A stretch of DNA of 64,000 nucleotides from the NCBI GenBank assembly GCA_012934845.2, contig WNNJ02002473.1, forward strand, positions 53,634 to 117,633, in the 5' to 3' direction. Positions 10,300-22,816 of the stretch are shown here, piece by piece. Numbering within the stretch: the first letter of the stretch is position 1; each line of letters opens with the position of its first letter. Below the pieces are notes generated by a model, which saw only the letters and a program-made list of their open reading frames with translations, was not told the origin of the DNA and ran no database searches. This stretch comes from Pomphorhynchus laevis (Eukaryota; Acanthocephala; Palaeacanthocephala; Echinorhynchida; Pomphorhynchidae). A program made the position numbers and the translations under genes.

Positions 10300-12190
10300 G
10301 TAAATTTGTATCTAAATTCGAAATATCAAACAATCTTTGGTATCTTAAATTTAAAAATCACATTTACATGAAAAAGACAGAAATGAAGAGAAGTAACTAC
10401 GAGAAATATGGTTGGTGAAAATAATGATGAAGAAGGGAGTTCAAGATAGGTTTCTTTACCCACAAAGTGGATAGGTAAGTGGGTGGTAATAGCAAAATTC
10501 AATATATACAAATCTCAACGAACCTACATGTTTGGAAATTTTGCTACATTATTTAACCACCTTTTGGAAAGTAAAATGAATACTTTTCAAAATGTGCTCT
10601 ATGAATGGTCTAGTATTTAAGTTAAATAACTAAAATATGCGATGATCAAAAATTTTATCTTAAAGCGGATCAAACATGGTGTGAATTCTTAAAAAAGTGC
10701 AAAGCGTATAAAAATACGGATATCAAAATACTAGAAAGTATTGAAGGTAGTATCCAAGAAAATATTGAGCACTTGTCAAAACTCAATTATATAAAATATG
10801 CGATGATCATTAATGCTTTATCGTAAAACTTTAATGACTGAAGTTAATTATTTATATTAAATAAAGATACAATCAATTTTGAAATAAGTCAATGAATAAA
10901 ATTTACTATTTCAAATAAATCGATTTTGAAATAACTTCTTAAATAAACAAACTGTAATTATTTGTTCAAATTGTTCTTATATTAAACCAATTTTTATCAT
11001 TTATGAACAAACGAATCAATTTTTTCAATGTTATCAAATTAACTTACGAATAAGTAATTTGTTATGAGAACGTTTGATTAAAATACGCAAAATTATATCT
11101 TTTATTATTTTTTATTATCTATTATCTTTTATTATTTTTATAAAGATCTTTTAATAACTGACTCATTAATTGATTCAAAATATTATTCATTCAAAATAAA
11201 CTAAGTCAATTTTGAATGAATAAATTTTAATATTTCAAATAAATCGATTTTGTTTCAAATTAATCGATTTTAATAAAATCAATTAATTAAATTAATTAAC
11301 AAATTACTTAAATAAATTTAAAAATATTCATGTTTATATAAGAATTTGTAATTAAAAGAAAACTCTTATTTTTAGAAAACTAAGCTTTTTACAATATTTC
11401 ATCAATTAATGCAACCATTTTCAAGTAGATAAATTAAATTTAACCGAAAATTTAAATTCTTTTACTTCTGAAGATGGAGGTTGTAGATGCTCCAATTTTT
11501 TAAATGTTTCATTTTTCTGCATAACAAGATAGTATCTATGCATACCTTAAATAGAATAATAGATTACCTTTGATATTATATTAATTTTGATTAACTTTAT
11601 ATTATAATATAAGATTTATTATATTGTATGTTTAATATTAAAAAAATATTAATATTAATATTTTATATTAATTTTGTGTATTTTATAAAAAGTATTTTAA
11701 TATAAAATACTTTTTATTTTATAAGATAAAAAATGTTTTATAAATATTAAAAGATGCCAATAAAAGTATTTTATTCGTCTGTTTACAAAAATAACGGTTA
11801 CGTGAAATATCGATACTGGAGAAGCAGATTACGACGTACGACGCTGTAATATTGTAGCGTACAGCCGTTAGCTTGTGAGAATTATAATTGCCTTGTAAGA
11901 ATCAAGGTAATTGAAATTTCAATTATGATTTTTTAAAACCGTATTTATTTACTACATTCCGAAGGCTAATGTCGTCATCTATTTGCACCGTGGAATATTA
12001 TTTAAACACAAAATAATAGTTCACAAATGTAAATTCCCAACAATATACGTAAGGAAAATGAATAACAACATATAATGTGATGATTAAATCAAATAATGGT
12101 GGCTACGACAACTTCAGTGTTGACAAAACAGGTAGCGGTGCGTTATTGTATTTAATTAGTATACATATTTGTGAAATTCATAAAGTGCAG
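10300..12190. other. Remaining SR intron, AT-rich
   Basis: Runs such as AAATTAATCGATTTTAATAA are repeated loosely. No gene, RNA or mobile-element signature was seen. Confidence 0.4.
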
Positions 12191-12197
12191 TAATTAC

Positions 12198-12405
12198 CAT
12201 CGGTACGACGAAGAGCTTCCGTTGCATCCCTGGTAGAGGCGTACTCAACAAATCCAAATTTCTTAGTGTCGTCCACATAAAATGACTTGATAGGGCCATA
12301 TTTATCAAACACTCGCATTAATTCGCTTTTACGATTATTGCCAATCTCGCCTATATATAATTTTAGCTTAGAAAAAGGTCTACGATCGGGGGATCCGTCT
12401 CGCAT
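12198..12405 (-). CDS. SR-type RNA-binding protein, first coding exon (RRM)
   Basis: The start ATG is at 12405 in the context AAAATATGC. A putative acceptor (TTGCTTGTAG) just upstream suggests a 5' UTR intron. Residues 14-70 form most of an RNA-recognition motif: RNP2 is LYIGEI (residues 16-21) and RNP1 is KKFGFVEY (residues 48-55). The donor is G|GTAATT at 12197, splitting a glycine codon that is restored by the exon at 5079, about 7.1 kb away. The downstream exon finishes the RRM with RIRVEFAR, as in small SR factors. SR proteins bind exonic enhancers and recruit the spliceosome. The exact orthologue is not resolved. A partner exon in phase that completes the RRM makes this a firm host gene. 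Confidence 0.85.
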
Positions 12406-12420
12406 ATTTTATAAATCTAC

Positions 12421-12794
12421 AAGCAAAAATAATTTAACTAAGAATGTGAATCTAGATATTATATCGGACAACGTCATAATTTTTACAAAACAACAATAAT
12501 CAAAAAATTATATACAACTCGACAAATGACTTTTCAAATGGTAAATACATCATAAATTTCAAAAATTTGTAATAATTAATAATTATTTTTTAAAAAATTT
12601 TAAAATATTACGAATTCAATATCGCCAGTAAAATATACAATATTCAAAATACAGTAATTATCGGTCAAATATTGACTGATATTGACTGAAAGTTATTGTT
12701 CGTCATTAATAGAAAAAATATTTAAAATAAATTGGTAGCAATAAAATTATTAAATATTAAATTGGGTAATAAATATTTCCCAATTATCCCAAAT
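12421..12794. other. AT-rich flank upstream of the SR coding start
   Basis: This region probably contains the 5' UTR and promoter of the minus-strand SR gene, but no specific element can be identified. Confidence 0.35.
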
Positions 12795-13632
12795 ATCGAA
12801 GCCGGCCTAAGGATTTGATTGCTGATGAACTGTGACGGTTTCTAAAACCCGGTTATGCCCGTTTTCCTGTTTAATTATTAGTAACAATTATAATGCCGTA
12901 TCGCTTTGTGATCCGGGCGCCTGGTGTAATAATATTTCTATAATATAATGCCGGTTTCCAAAACCCGGTTCCGTTTCCCCCGTTTATTTATTAGTAATGA
13001 TTATATTGCCGCTTATTCAATATTTTTTATTCAATAAAAATTATTAATAATAATTTTTATTAATTAAGTGATCAAATTTATCCAAACAGCCTTATTCTTA
13101 ATAAAACTCATATTGATGAGTTTATAAACTCACATTAAGTAAAAATATTTTTGGTTAATATCGTAAAGATTACATATCTAACACTAACAATTTCTACAAG
13201 ATAAGTGAACAAATTTATCCAAACAGTTAAACTAGGTGAGGTAAATCGATTCTGGTAAATGGAAACCTGTCTAGGGATTTGATTGCTGACGGACTGTGAT
13301 GGTTTCCAAAACCCGGTTATGTCCGTTCATCCGTTTAATTATTAGTAACGATAATAATGCAGTATCGCTTTGCGATACGGGGACAGGCTGCAACAATATT
13401 TATAATAAAGAATCGAAGCCGGCCTAGGATTTAATTGCTGATGAACTGTGACGGTTTCTAAAACCCGGTTATGTCCGTTTTCCCGTTTAATTATTAGTAA
13501 CGATTATAATGCCGTATCGCTTTGCGATCCGGGCGCCGGCTGTAATAATATTTCTATAATATAATGCCGCTTTCCAAAACTCGGTTCCGTTTCCCCCGTT
13601 TATTTATTAGTAACGATTATAATGCCGCTTCT
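12795..13632. repeat. Repeat block with three units of about 145-215 bp
   Basis: Units lie at about 12800-13012, 13263-13405 and 13418-13632. Each contains ATTTGATTGCTGATGAACTG, a motif AAAACCCGGTTATG(T/C)CCGTT, then TTATTAGTAACGATTATAATG. The 12800 and 13418 units carry that second half twice, so there is an internal sub-repeat of about 100 bp. The GC content is higher than the surroundings. The array ends where the family C copy begins. The first and second units are separated by a YIDD reverse-transcriptase fragment. It could be a satellite or the 5' monomers of an element. Confidence 0.7.
13065..13235 (+). mobile_element. YIDD reverse-transcriptase fossil fragments, plus strand
   Basis: Two short plus-strand pieces read SDQIYPNSLILNKTHIDE and SEQIYPNS. 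They match the segment just after the catalytic box in the fossils at 3476-3960 and 4088-4400. This is an old, tiny remnant embedded between units of the 12.8-13.6 kb repeat block. Confidence 0.45.
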
Positions 13633-13831
13633 ATATAGAAGTGACATGGTGACTGAAAATTGTGAATCAAAGTCGTTCAACATAAATGAGTGCAATTTTT
13701 TCGACGTCGAAGCATCAAAGCTCCATGGAAAAAGCGAAATCTCTCGAATTTTCAAGCAAATTGGATTCAGATAAAGGTAATTTCCCTGTTAAAGACGATA
13801 ATTTTACCGAAAAAAGGTAAGTGATGTTTTC

Positions 13832-14434
13832 GTGTCTGACTCTGGTGACTCGGGGGAGCTTCCCCCTGTTCCAAAAATGAAAAATTTATTACTTATCGCT
13901 GGTAATAAACCTATTGAACGTCATCTACTGTTCAATACATTTCTTCGCGACTTTATTAACAATTTTCCAGGTCGCATACGGTTTAACTCAGTTAAGACTG
14001 GCGATAATTTACTAAGAATTTCTTTTGCATCCGCTGATATAGCAAAACAATATATGGACTTTTTTACAAAGAATCTTTCGCATCTTGGAACATTCAATTT
14101 TAAACCTATACAAGCTACTATTAAAATTACAAACTTTCCGCTTTTTCCCGATGATTCAGATATAAATTGCCTTATGAAAACGTATAAACTTTCCTCAGTC
14201 CGACAGTTAAAGTCTAAATTTGGCGACCCAATGCCGGTCGCATTTGCGAACACTGACCGTGATACTGGGGAGGTCATGTGTAGGACTTCAGCTAATCCTT
14301 TTATTGGATTTAATCTAAAATGTTCGCTGATCAGCGAAGACCTTTTTACTTATCCACATTGCAATAAGTGTCATAAGTGGGGGCATTGGGCCTCCACTTG
14401 TAAGTTACCTCAACTGTGTGGCAACGAACAGTGA
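13832..14434 (+). pseudogene. Family C ORF1 (gag-like), 3'-truncated
   Basis: About 200 codons are open. The N-terminal part has the family landmark GELPPVPKMKNLL, followed by a basic domain conserved in other copies (ERHLLFNTFLRDF, ISFASADIAKQYMDFF). The chain ends in the first CCHC knuckle, CNKCHKWGHWASTC. Two further knuckles seen in the copies at 28119 and 39046 are absent because the foreign fragment joins here. In related LINEs this protein binds the element RNA and forms cytoplasmic particles. A near-complete copy of about 400 codons is at 28119-29369. Confidence 0.8.
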
Positions 14435-14838
14435 GACATAAGATCTGCAAGGTCGTTAAAGAAGATACGTGATGGGGCAACTGAACCTGGACGGTATACA
14501 ATACCAAGTTCAAGAGGGAAAGGAGTTGATAATCTGCATATGAGTAATTCGAACGAGGTGTAACGGATGTTAACGTTAATTTTACGTAAAGACATTGGGT
14601 GACGAGCAATGGCAACTATACTGCCATGGTTAAAAGCAGTAGATGTATGAGAGGCAATTGGACGAGCTGATTTAACTAAAGAACAACCAGAGCGACAAAC
14701 GACGAATAGCAAGATCGTCGGAGTCACAATGCCAGGATTCGGTAATGCAGAGAATATCGATAGATAATTGATCGAAGATATCAAGGAGCATATCAGCTTT
14801 ATGAAGAATGGAGCGAGTGTTGAATAGACTAAGACATC
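14415..14838 (-). mobile_element. Inverted endonuclease fragment of another LINE inside C1
   Basis: The minus strand reads LFNTRSILHKADMLLDIF, then ILCITESW with the catalytic glutamate, and later LGIVYRPGS and FFNDLADLM. That is the N-terminal half of an apurinic endonuclease of the CR1/Jockey type, clearly different from family C (VLQET, LLGDFNDR). It lacks both the ORF1 side and the RT side. It fits exactly between the C1 ORF1 knuckle and the C1 segment YDMVLGDINDR. A resembling domain is in family D (54400-54600), but the source family is not identified; family A is an alternative. Confidence 0.7.
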
Positions 14839-14854
14839 AGATGGCGGCTACGAC

Positions 14855-16948
14855 ATGGTACTAGGTGACATCAACGACAGAACTAATCGTTGGATAAATG
14901 CAGCACTCCGCATAGCCAGGAACGGTTATCTTATTCATAAACCACCATACCCCACCTTTCATTGCACATCAACAAATTCTCTCCTCGACTTACTATTGCT
15001 CCACGAGAAGTGGTTGCTTAAACCCTTCTGCACGGAGCAATCGCGGCAACATCTGTCCACCTCTCATGACCTGATTCGTTGGCGAATAGAGGAGGATTCG
15101 CTACTTCGGAGAAGATTCCACTATGACCACATCAGAGTGGCTTTCTTCCAGGCAGCTATCCAACGCTTCCCCCGAATCGGCAATGAGAGTTTAACCAAAT
15201 TTAATTCCTATCTCTCTTCGCAAGCCACCGCGATTTTATCGACTACCTATAAAGGTCGCATTTTCAGTCCCACTCCGACAAAACTCAAGGCTCTAGCTAA
15301 ACTATTGCATCTCCCTGGTCTCTCTTCTTCTGCCAGACAAACACTCTCGACTGAATACTGGCGGACCAGATACCGGTTCCAGCTGAGTAAGGATAGGACG
15401 AGTATCGCTCGTCTTAACCCTTCTCAGTCTTCCTTTTGGAAGATTTTCAAGAAGGAGAAGTTTGTTTGTTGTAGGGATATAGCTGCCGGGTGGATCGGTA
15501 GTATAGGCCTTGGAAAAGTTTTGGAGGAGTCACTATCCCTACACAATTGTGGAGCCACTCAATCACCGCAACCAATTCCGCCTTGGGGAGACTTCAGGAG
15601 TAGAGATATATCTGTTCCAGATATTCTTAATGCCTGGGGACCTCTTCCGGGCACCTCCAAAACCGTCGCTCCACTCTCTTCACGTGTCTGTCAGCTTTTG
15701 ACAGCCGATCAAAGAAGGGAGGTGGCCGTCACAATGCTTTTATCCACCCCATCCGATGTGGCCGGTATCAATATTAGTCGAAGAATTTTTTTACCTAAAA
15801 AAAATCCAATCTCATGTCCTAAAGACCTGCGGCCCATTTCGATTCAAAATTCTCTCGTATCGATCTACAAAAAAGCGCTTGCGCATAGAATCCGCGATCA
15901 TTTAAGTAGGCGAAATTTAATCCCACCTGGTTTCCATGGGTTCGTCAAAGGTCGCTCGATCAATTCAGCAGTAGGTGAAGTGCATCAGTTTTGTCGGGAG
16001 AATAGCAATCAACTTGCTGTAGCTGTTTTCCTTGACTTTTCTGCTGCATTTGACCGCATCTCCATTCCCTTTGTTATCTCTTCTCTCAGGTCCCTCCGGT
16101 TGCCTGCGAGAATTGTTAACAGGGTGGAGATACTGCTGTACACCAAGCGATTTTACTATGATGATGACCCTGATGCGCGTCAGTTCTACCCATATTACGG
16201 GTGTGCCTCAAGGTTCCCCTCTTTCTTCTATCTTGTATCTTGCTGCTTCCATAAATCTCTTCAAAATATTTAAACAACGCGATCAACGTCTAGTGGTGTA
16301 CGCTGATGACACCACAGCCCTGTTTTCTGGACGCAGGTGTAAGGACGTAGTCTCTAACATCAGCCATTTCTTTTTAAGATTAAAAGACCAGTTGCCCAGG
16401 TCCAATCTTGTTTTAAACTCCGCCAAATCGCAGGTGGTTGTCTTAATGGCTCCCCTGCGACGAAGCAAAAGCTTAAGAGACTAGCACTCTCTGCTCTATC
16501 CTCCTTATTTACCTCTGAACCACTTCCTATCTTCACAAGTCGAGTAAAATACCTAGGGTTCACCGTTTCGGTGAACTGGTCGGCGAAAGCCAACCTGGAT
16601 AGACTAAAACGTATCCTGAAGAGAGCTAGTTGGGCTCTGAAACGGGCCCAGCATCTGTCGTTGATTGGGAAAACTGAGGTGCGCCTATGGGGCACCTGGG
16701 CTATCTCGGGATTAGTCTTCTTCTCTAAAGGACGTCCCCCAGAGCGAAGACTAAGGTTTCTTAAGCTCCTCGTCTCCCGCTTATCCAACATTGTTTGCGC
16801 CGACTGGACTCTTCAGTGGGTGAAAGACCCCGGGTGGTTTAGTCGGAACGCAACGTGCTGGATCAGTTGGAGGGCTCAGATCCCTTTGGATTTAGGGTCC
16901 GCCATGAATAAGAGGTTAAACAATGAATTTCGGGCCAAAGTCCGTTGA
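14855..16948 (+). pseudogene. Family C ORF2 (endonuclease part plus RT), broken
   Basis: The long frame 14855-16273 starts at the endonuclease motif LGDINDRTNRW. It passes TNSLLDLLLLHEKW and TSHDLIRW (the S/D and H motifs), the linker, and RT blocks DLRPISIQN and FHGFVKGRSINSAVGEV. The frame is lost near 16200, just before GVPQGSPLS. It resumes at 16195-16480 with VVYADDTTALFSG, and again at 16571-16948 with the C-terminal RLWGTWAISGLVFFSKGRPP. At least two frameshifts are therefore present. The N-terminal endonuclease (about 140 residues) is missing. Sequence retention in the RT is high, so the copy is moderately young. Confidence 0.85.
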
Positions 16949-17041
16949 AAGTTTTGGTGACTTTATTTATTACTTATCTGACTCTATTGTCTCTTTTTAA
17001 TTACAGCCCCTATTTTCTTTAATAAAATCTTTATTATTATT

Positions 17042-17399
17042 GAATCAAAGTACAGTTTATCAAGCTACACCATTATATAATATAGTCAATGTAGACTACA
17101 TTGTACATATTTCATTCCACAACGGACTTATCTTCTATATATAATTATCACAAAAGCAGTCGAAACGCATCTTAACCGGTTTATCCAATGGAATCTAAAG
17201 CGCGCGTACTACCAAACCGATTCGTGACGAGAACAAATAATTTTACAGCTTAAAAGCACAATGTTTAAATAAATTGAACCGATAAAAGCTTCAGATAAAT
17301 AGCTTTATTCAAACATCTAAAATAATGTATTATAATAAAGATTTTTTTAAATAAATAACAACTGTTAAAAGTTAAAGTTAAAGTGTTAAAGTTCTTTCT
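17042..17399. other. Spacer between two family C copies
   Basis: This is AT-rich and no gene is visible. AATAAAG-like stretches near 17335 may be the tail of the minus-strand copy C2. Confidence 0.35.
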
Positions 17400-20300
17400 T
17401 CTTTGGATCAGATGCAGCTTTCAGTAATACAATTCACGGCATCATGTTCAATGGGATCTGAACCCTTCAGTCACACCAACACGCAGCCTTCTGATTGAAC
17501 CATTCGGGATCTTTCACTTCTCGATGAATCCAGTCGAGGCGGACTATGTTCGGTAATCTCGAGATGAGGAGCTTGAGAAATCTTAGTTTTATCTCGGGGG
17601 GGGCGTGCACTTGAAAATAAGACTAATCTTGAGATAGCCTAAGTACCCCAGAGTCGCACTAGGGTTTTCCCATTCAAAGACAGATGCTGGGCCCGTTTAA
17701 GGGCCCACTAGCTCTCTTCAGAATACGTTTGAGTCTATCCAGGTTAGCTTTCCACTACCAATTTATCGTAACGTGAACCCCAGATATTTTACTCAACTCG
17801 TAAAGATGGGGAGTGGTTGAGGCTACAAAATGGAGGAGAGTGTAGAGAATGCTAGGCTCTTAAGCTTTTTTTGGTGGCAGGGACGCCATGAAAGAAAACC
17901 ACCTGCGATTTGTTGGAGTTTAAAATAAGATTGGATGAGGGTAACTGATCTTTTAATCTTAAAAAGAAACGGCTGATGTCCGAGACTACATATTTGCACC
18001 TGCGTCCAGAAAACAGGACTGTGGTATCATCAGCGTATACCACTAGATGTTGATCTCGTTTGAATTTGTTGTAAAGTTCAATTGAGGCAGCAAGAACAAG
18101 ATTATATAAAGTGGGGAGTCTTGAGGCACATCTGTAATAGGGAACAACTAACGTGCATCATGGTCATCTTCATAGAAGAATCTCTCGGTATACAACAATA
18201 TTTCTACCCTGTTAACAATTCTCGCAGGCGACCCAAGGGATATGCGATAAGAGATAACAAAATGAAAGGAAATGTGGTCAAATGGAGCATAATAGTCAAG
18301 AAAAACAGCCACACCAAGCTGATGACTAGTATCTTGACAAAACAGATGCACTTCACCTATTGCAGTATGGATCCAAAGATCTTTTACGTGCTCATGAAAA
18401 CGATGGGATAAAATTTCTCTTACTGAGATGGTCGCGGATTTTAAGCGCAAGCTCTTTATCGTAGATGGATATGAGGGAGTTTTGAATCGAGATAGCTCGC
18501 AAATCTTTAGAACATTAAATCGATTTTTCTTTTGATATAAAAACACCACGGCTGATATTAATGCCAGCAACATCGGACGGGGAGGCTAGTAGCATTGTGA
18601 TAGCGACCTCCTTTCTCTGACTATCTGTCAAAAGCTGACAGACCCAGGTGAAGAGTGGCGCATGGTATTAAGACAAGCGCTCGCCATATTCTTACTCAGC
18701 TGGAACCTTTATCTAGTGCTCCAGTATTCATTAAAGAGGACCTGTCTAGATGAAATAGAGAGATTAATAAGGTGTAGCATTTTAGCAAGGACATTGAGTT
18801 TTGTTGGAGTGGGATTGTATATTCGACCTTTATATGTAGTCGATAGGAACGTCGTAGCTTGCGAAGAGGTAGGAATTAAATTCGGTAAAACTCTCATTTC
18901 CAATTCAGGGGAAGAGTTGGGTAGCTGCATGAAAGAAGGCCACTCTGAATGGATTAAAGTGAAACCTCCTTCTAAGCAACGTATCATCATCTATCCGCAA
19001 GCGAATTAGGTCATAAGAGATGGTATGTTGTTGTCGCGACTGATTAGTACAGACGGGTTTCAACAACCACATCTTATGTATCAGTAAAATATCAAGGAAA
19101 GAATTAGTTGTTGAATAATGAAAGGTGGAGGAAGGTAATTTGTGAATAAGATAGTCGTTCTTCGCTCTGCGGAGTGCTGCATTGATCCAATACCCAGTTC
19201 TGTAGTTGAAGTCACCAAGTAACATGTAATTATCGCTACCTAATATACGATCGAGGAGTTAACGGTTCTTGTGAATTTCTCCCGGCCGGATACAAACATT
19301 GACTATGCTGATGCGTTTACTGTTTTTACAGAGTGATATAGCTAAACACGACAGGACTGGAAAATAACAGTTTAGTAAGAGGGAAGATCTTAAGAAGCTC
19401 TTAACTTGGGTTAAAAGACCTTGAGATGAAGATGAGTGAGGAAGGGTTAGTACGTAGTATAGTGGGTGTATATGTACTTAGGGGTAAATCGAGTAATGTT
19501 CTGAGGGAGACGGATAGACCGCGTCTCCTGAAGGACTGTAACATCTGCATCTCTACCAGATAGAAGGCTAAGGGCGAAAGCACCTCTCGAATTCCACAGA
19601 AGGATATTCAGTGAAAAAGATTCTTGATTACTTCCCATTGTGCTGATTTAACTGAAGTAGGATGCCTCCTCCTATTCGGAACTAGATGTGAGACGGTTGC
19701 CCTTTCCACACCCGGCCAATCTAGGTGAAGTCACTTGCCCACTGGCATTATCTTCATTTCCCGAGGTGACCGCTGCTTACTAAACTTTGTCGTTTTTAGC
19801 CAGTTTTAGAGAGAGGATAGACTCAGCATAGATGCATTACGCTTATTCAAATAGAATACTCTTTTAGAAAACTTATTATTTGTCGTTGGAGTAATTCGTG
19901 GCTCATCGAACCTTGTAACTAAATATTGTATTGCTGTATGCATTTATCCATGTTAGCATGTTGCCTGGCATCAATTAGCTTAACAATTTCAACATCCGAC
20001 ATTCTTTTTTCATTATGAATTGATTGTTCACTCATATTGTATTATTTATTAGTGGAGAGAGTGAAGAAAATATTTATTTAATCTCGAATTTTCAATAGCC
20101 TACTGCTTTCAGTTGATCTAATATTACCCAAGCAAGCTTCGGCGAAGTTAGCCGGTTTAGCGGGTGATCCGCAATGGCGCTTCTTATAGATTTTAAAGAG
20201 CTACATTTAATCGACCAGGATGGGTGTTCTGCACCGCAGTTGGAACAGTGGGATGCATATCCCATTTTCCAGGATGATCATCTGACGATCCGCAAACCCC

Positions 20301-21000
20301 ACAACTTCGAGGAAGATTTTATTTTGATGTCAAATGAATGCCCCCCATTGATAACAGCTATTGCAATGGTGGTGCTCTGAGAATCTGAATATATAACAGT
20401 GAAATACAGGTTATGCCCCGGAAGGGGTTACATGAAGTATTCGCAAGGCATTCTGCCTCGTCCACAGACGTTGAGCAGAAAGCCATGAATATCAAAGGCC
20501 ATTCCTTCCCGTAATTAAACGAAGATTAGACACACTGTATTCTTTTCCAGAGCCTGTACGTCGTCATTTAACCGAAAAGACGGAATGTTATTTATTTTTA
20601 AGATGTTTGGATTGGCTTGAATGCTATCGTTCCAAAATCAGAAAAGCTCATCTTGAAAAACTCCATGTAGGCAACTGCGAGGTCTAAGGTATAAAAGGAT
20701 ATTCAAATCTCAGCCTCAAAATATTTTAGAGTTGAATAATAAATATCCCTTTTTTTGTACATTTCTGTGAATGCTTCCAGAAACTTATTGAATAAATTCT
20801 GTTTTTCAAATGGTTGGAAGAGTTTCACGATTACAAGATTTGCCAATTTTGGCACAGGATGTAGTTCTCCATCCGTGCTTAGGGTCAAATTTAACGAACA
20901 AAATCCACTTACATCCTTTTCCGCAATTTCTGAAAAATTTGTTTTCAAAGAATGCTTTGATCGCTCAGTCGTATACTGACTTGTCATCGTAAAAAATAAC
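17400..21000 (-). mobile_element. LINE family C, copy C2 (old, minus strand)
   Basis: All parts are present in family order on the minus strand. ORF1 begins at about 20987 (KLANLVIVKLFQPFEKQNLF). Traces of knuckles lie around 20180-20380, and the ORF1 tail around 19650-19870. ORF2 starts at 19638 (ESFSLNILLWNSRG), then VLQETRSIRLPQ, LLGDFNYRTGYW and, at 18043, MVYADDTTVLFSGRRC. The C-terminus lies near 17450-17760. Every part is broken into short frames with many stops and at least one missing stretch. This makes it older than the copies at 28119 and 36437. It is tail-to-tail with C1. Confidence 0.8.
17852..19638 (-). pseudogene. Family C ORF2 in C2, heavily decayed
   Basis: Separate minus-strand stretches carry endonuclease pieces (19638-19447, 19225-18905), the linker (18990-18709), RT block pieces (18573-18148, with ISVREILSHRFHEHVKD in place of the family's IRDHLSRRN region) and the YADD box (18043-17852). 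I count at least six interruptions. No function is expected. Confidence 0.75.
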
Positions 21001-21612
21001 GGGAATGACAGTAGTAGCTAACTTCGTGCTTTATCACGTTATAGCTTGTTTTCGGCCTGATACAATGTATTATCTATCATCTATAATCATTATATGTAAG
21101 ACAAACAACTTTTATGAAAGACAGGCAACTTTTTTAAAGATGTCACGGAAGAATCGGCACACGTTCGTGGCGTCTACACGGCGAATTGTTAGATAAATCG
21201 AAAAATGGATGGTCGTGGGAGTTTAATGATTTATCTGACATTAATTCAACAATCAAATTTTTTTTCGCATATGAGAATCGGGTATTGGACTATCAATAAT
21301 TGTCGAAATCATGGAATGATTTGGATTATCAATCATGTGTGATACGTATCCATCTGCAGTTGTTCTCAATACTTTTAAATCGATCTGCCGATTATTTGCT
21401 CGAATATTGTATCCTGCCCTGTCTGACCGGCATCCAGAGCTGCACAAACTTGACACCGGGATTAGTAAATAATTACTTCTGATTTGCACGTGAAGTGCTG
21501 TCTACTCGGATATCATAAGTACTTCCGTAACTTTGAACTTAGTTGTTTTAACAATAACTGAACGAACGTCGGAAGAACAAAGAACTTCGTAAAATCCAGT
21601 TTTCAAGCACAA

Positions 21613-22783
21613 ATGAATACAAATTTGGAAGAAGACGATATTAAGGTATTTACTGAGTCTAAACCAACGACAACGAAGGTTAGTGACGTTTCTGTGATTA
21701 ACGGTGATGGGGAGGTACTTCCTCCCGACCCCCAAACTCAAAAATTTGATAATCATCAAGCCTAATAAGCCGATGAAAAGGCATCGCTTATTTAATGTCT
21801 TCCTTTGGCCTTTCTGTAAAAAATTGACTAACATGGTCATTTTCAATTCAGTCAAACTGTACGAGACAAAGCTCAAGATCTCATTTGTCTCTGCTGATCT
21901 GGCAAAGGACTATATAGATCACTTTGAATCAGCCTTATCTGAATATGGTGCAATTTTTTCTAAACCCATTATTGGCACTCTAAAAATATCGAATTTACCC
22001 TGTCACCTTAATGATACTGATATTAAACTACTAGAAAAATCCCTCAAGGTTTCTAACTTCCGGTTTATTCTAAGTAAACAGGGTATCCCAATACCCCATT
22101 AAATTCTACTCTGCCCCACTGGAATACGGAGAAGTACTTATGAACTCCAAATGTAACCCCTTTTTGGGCTGTAATCTTTGTTTTACACTTATTGGAAAAG
22201 ATGAATATACATATCCTCACTGCAGCCGGTGTCACAAATGGGGACACTGGACCTCCAGCTGCAGTGAGACACCTACGTGTGGAGCGTGTGGGTCGTTCCA
22301 CTGTGCGGCTCTACAGAATGATCTTCGTTGTGAGTCCCCCCCCATCATGATCCAATTGTGGGGGGAGGTGCAATCCTGCATGGAGCAGGAAATGTGCTCA
22401 ATTCAAACAATATTATGGCAAATTCCACAAGTCCGGTGCCGTGCTTAGGTCTGCGAATTTTTCGAGTGCTGCCTCGTTACGCATGGGGGATGCTGACATA
22501 ATGCGTGCGATGAATGCAAGAGTGGAAGCGGTTTATATGAAAATGGAAAACCTAATTTCAAAGGTTATGTCTCATTCTGCACAAATGCTTCGATTCCTTT
22601 TGCCACAATCAAGTCATCCGAAAAAGGGGGCTTCGGCCCATACTGTCTCCCCGCTCAAGATCGGTCAAATGCTGAGTGGCAAATAGCATAGGGAAAATGA
22701 AGACGCTACCCATAGGCAAGTACCGACCCCAAAGTGGGACTAGTGGCGGGAAGGGTAACCTTCCTGCACCTAGCTCTGTCTAG
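21613..22783 (+). pseudogene. Family C ORF1 in C3
   Basis: The reading is split among at least three frames. Recognisable parts are KLKNLIIIKPNKPMKRHRLF, KISFVSADLAKDYIDHF, the knuckle CSRCHKWGHWTSSC at about 22225, a second cysteine group TCGACGS, and the tail KKGASAHTVSPLKIGQ that is conserved across family C. The stop TCTGTCTAG ends at 22783, followed by the same short spacer as in the copy C6. Confidence 0.8.
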
Positions 22784-22816
22784 GTAGGCAATCCCCCATC
22801 CAACTAATCCATCACA

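Larger units (their letters stand above)
13633..17041 (+). mobile_element. LINE family C, copy C1 (chimeric)
   Basis: The copy has a 5' UTR, a partial ORF1 (13832-14434) and an ORF2 remainder (14855-16948). It ends in AATAAAATCTTTATTATTATT. Between the two ORF parts, about 420 bp of the family is missing and is replaced by an inverted endonuclease fragment of another LINE (14415-14838). ORF2 shows frame changes near 16200 and 16480. The copy opens the nest of family C elements that fills 13.6-40.6 kb. Confidence 0.85.
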
